Positions 5,769 to 5,860 of a stretch of DNA of 5,860 nucleotides are shown here, one piece after another; position 1 is the stretch's first letter, and every line of letters begins with the position of its first letter. Both the position numbers and the translations under genes were made by a program. Location: the NCBI GenBank assembly GCA_030598905.1, contig JAUVPA010000119.1, positions 1-5,860 on the forward strand, read 5' to 3'. This stretch comes from Acidimicrobiia bacterium. GTDB taxonomy: Bacteria > Actinomycetota > Acidimicrobiia > Spongiisociales > UBA5794. The notes under the pieces were generated by a model. It searched no databases and was not told where the DNA came from. It was given only the letters and a program-made list of their open reading frames with translations.

Positions 5769-5860
5769 ATGGAGTACCTCGGCGTCGAGCTCGTCGGGGC
5801 GGTGGCCGTTGTCACAATCGACAAGCCACCCGTCAACACCCTCGACTATCCGCTCTACGA
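5769..5860 (+). CDS. Second crotonase family protein, N-terminus only
   Basis: ATG 5769 lies four bases after the amidohydrolase stop and opens a frame that runs off the window after 30 codons. The residues MEYLGVELVGAVAVVTIDKP followed by PVNTLD match the crotonase N-terminal pattern (VAvvTlxxPPVNxL). The PPVN version is common in hydratase/isomerase members of beta-oxidation-like pathways. No strong Shine-Dalgarno is visible, so coupling to the upstream gene is likely. The active-site region lies outside the window. Confidence 0.75.
   Translation, partial: MEYLGVELVGAVAVVTIDKPPVNTLDYPLY

Overview
The window is dense, GC-rich coding DNA. GTG, GTG and probably CTG start codons, 4-base stop/start overlaps and the protein families together suggest a high-GC actinobacterium. 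Acidimicrobiia or a mycobacteria-like lineage would fit, but no taxonomic marker is present, so this is inference. I found no RNA genes, mobile elements, CRISPR array or terminator.

Layout. On the minus strand, reading leftward from about 1393, lie the two subunits of a CoA-transferase-fold enzyme of the GctAB/IpdAB type: subunit A is complete (1393 to 590) and subunit B runs off the left edge (593 to 1). Their junction is an ATGA overlap. A 57-base divergent promoter region follows. On the plus strand come a crotonase-family (enoyl-CoA hydratase/isomerase) gene from 1451, then a 71-base gap with its own promoter-like signals. After the gap is a tightly packed set: two tandem PaaK-like acyl/aryl-CoA ligase homologues (2275-3555 and 3552-4910), an amidohydrolase-2 family protein (4907-5764), and the first 30 codons of a second crotonase (from 5769).

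How it may work together. The gene set looks like a CoA-dependent catabolic module. A carboxylic acid would be activated to its CoA thioester by the ligase pair, processed by crotonases, and cleaved by a CoA-transferase-fold enzyme. That enzyme lacks the usual transferase glutamate in subunit B but keeps an IpdA-like glutamate in subunit A, which favours C-C bond hydrolysis, as in steroid C/D-ring degradation by IpdAB, over CoA transfer. The amidohydrolase-like protein may add a hydrolysis or decarboxylation step. The substrate cannot be read from the window; a cyclic or aromatic acid is a reasonable guess.

Most notable points. (1) Two closely related 20-base palindromes sit in the two regulatory gaps, which suggests one TetR-type repressor controls all three transcription units. 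(2) The two adjacent ligase paralogues have lost complementary catalytic motifs, which suggests a heteromeric enzyme. (3) The amidohydrolase lacks its HxH metal ligands. (4) The first crotonase appears to start at a CTG codon behind a perfect AGGAGG ribosome binding site.
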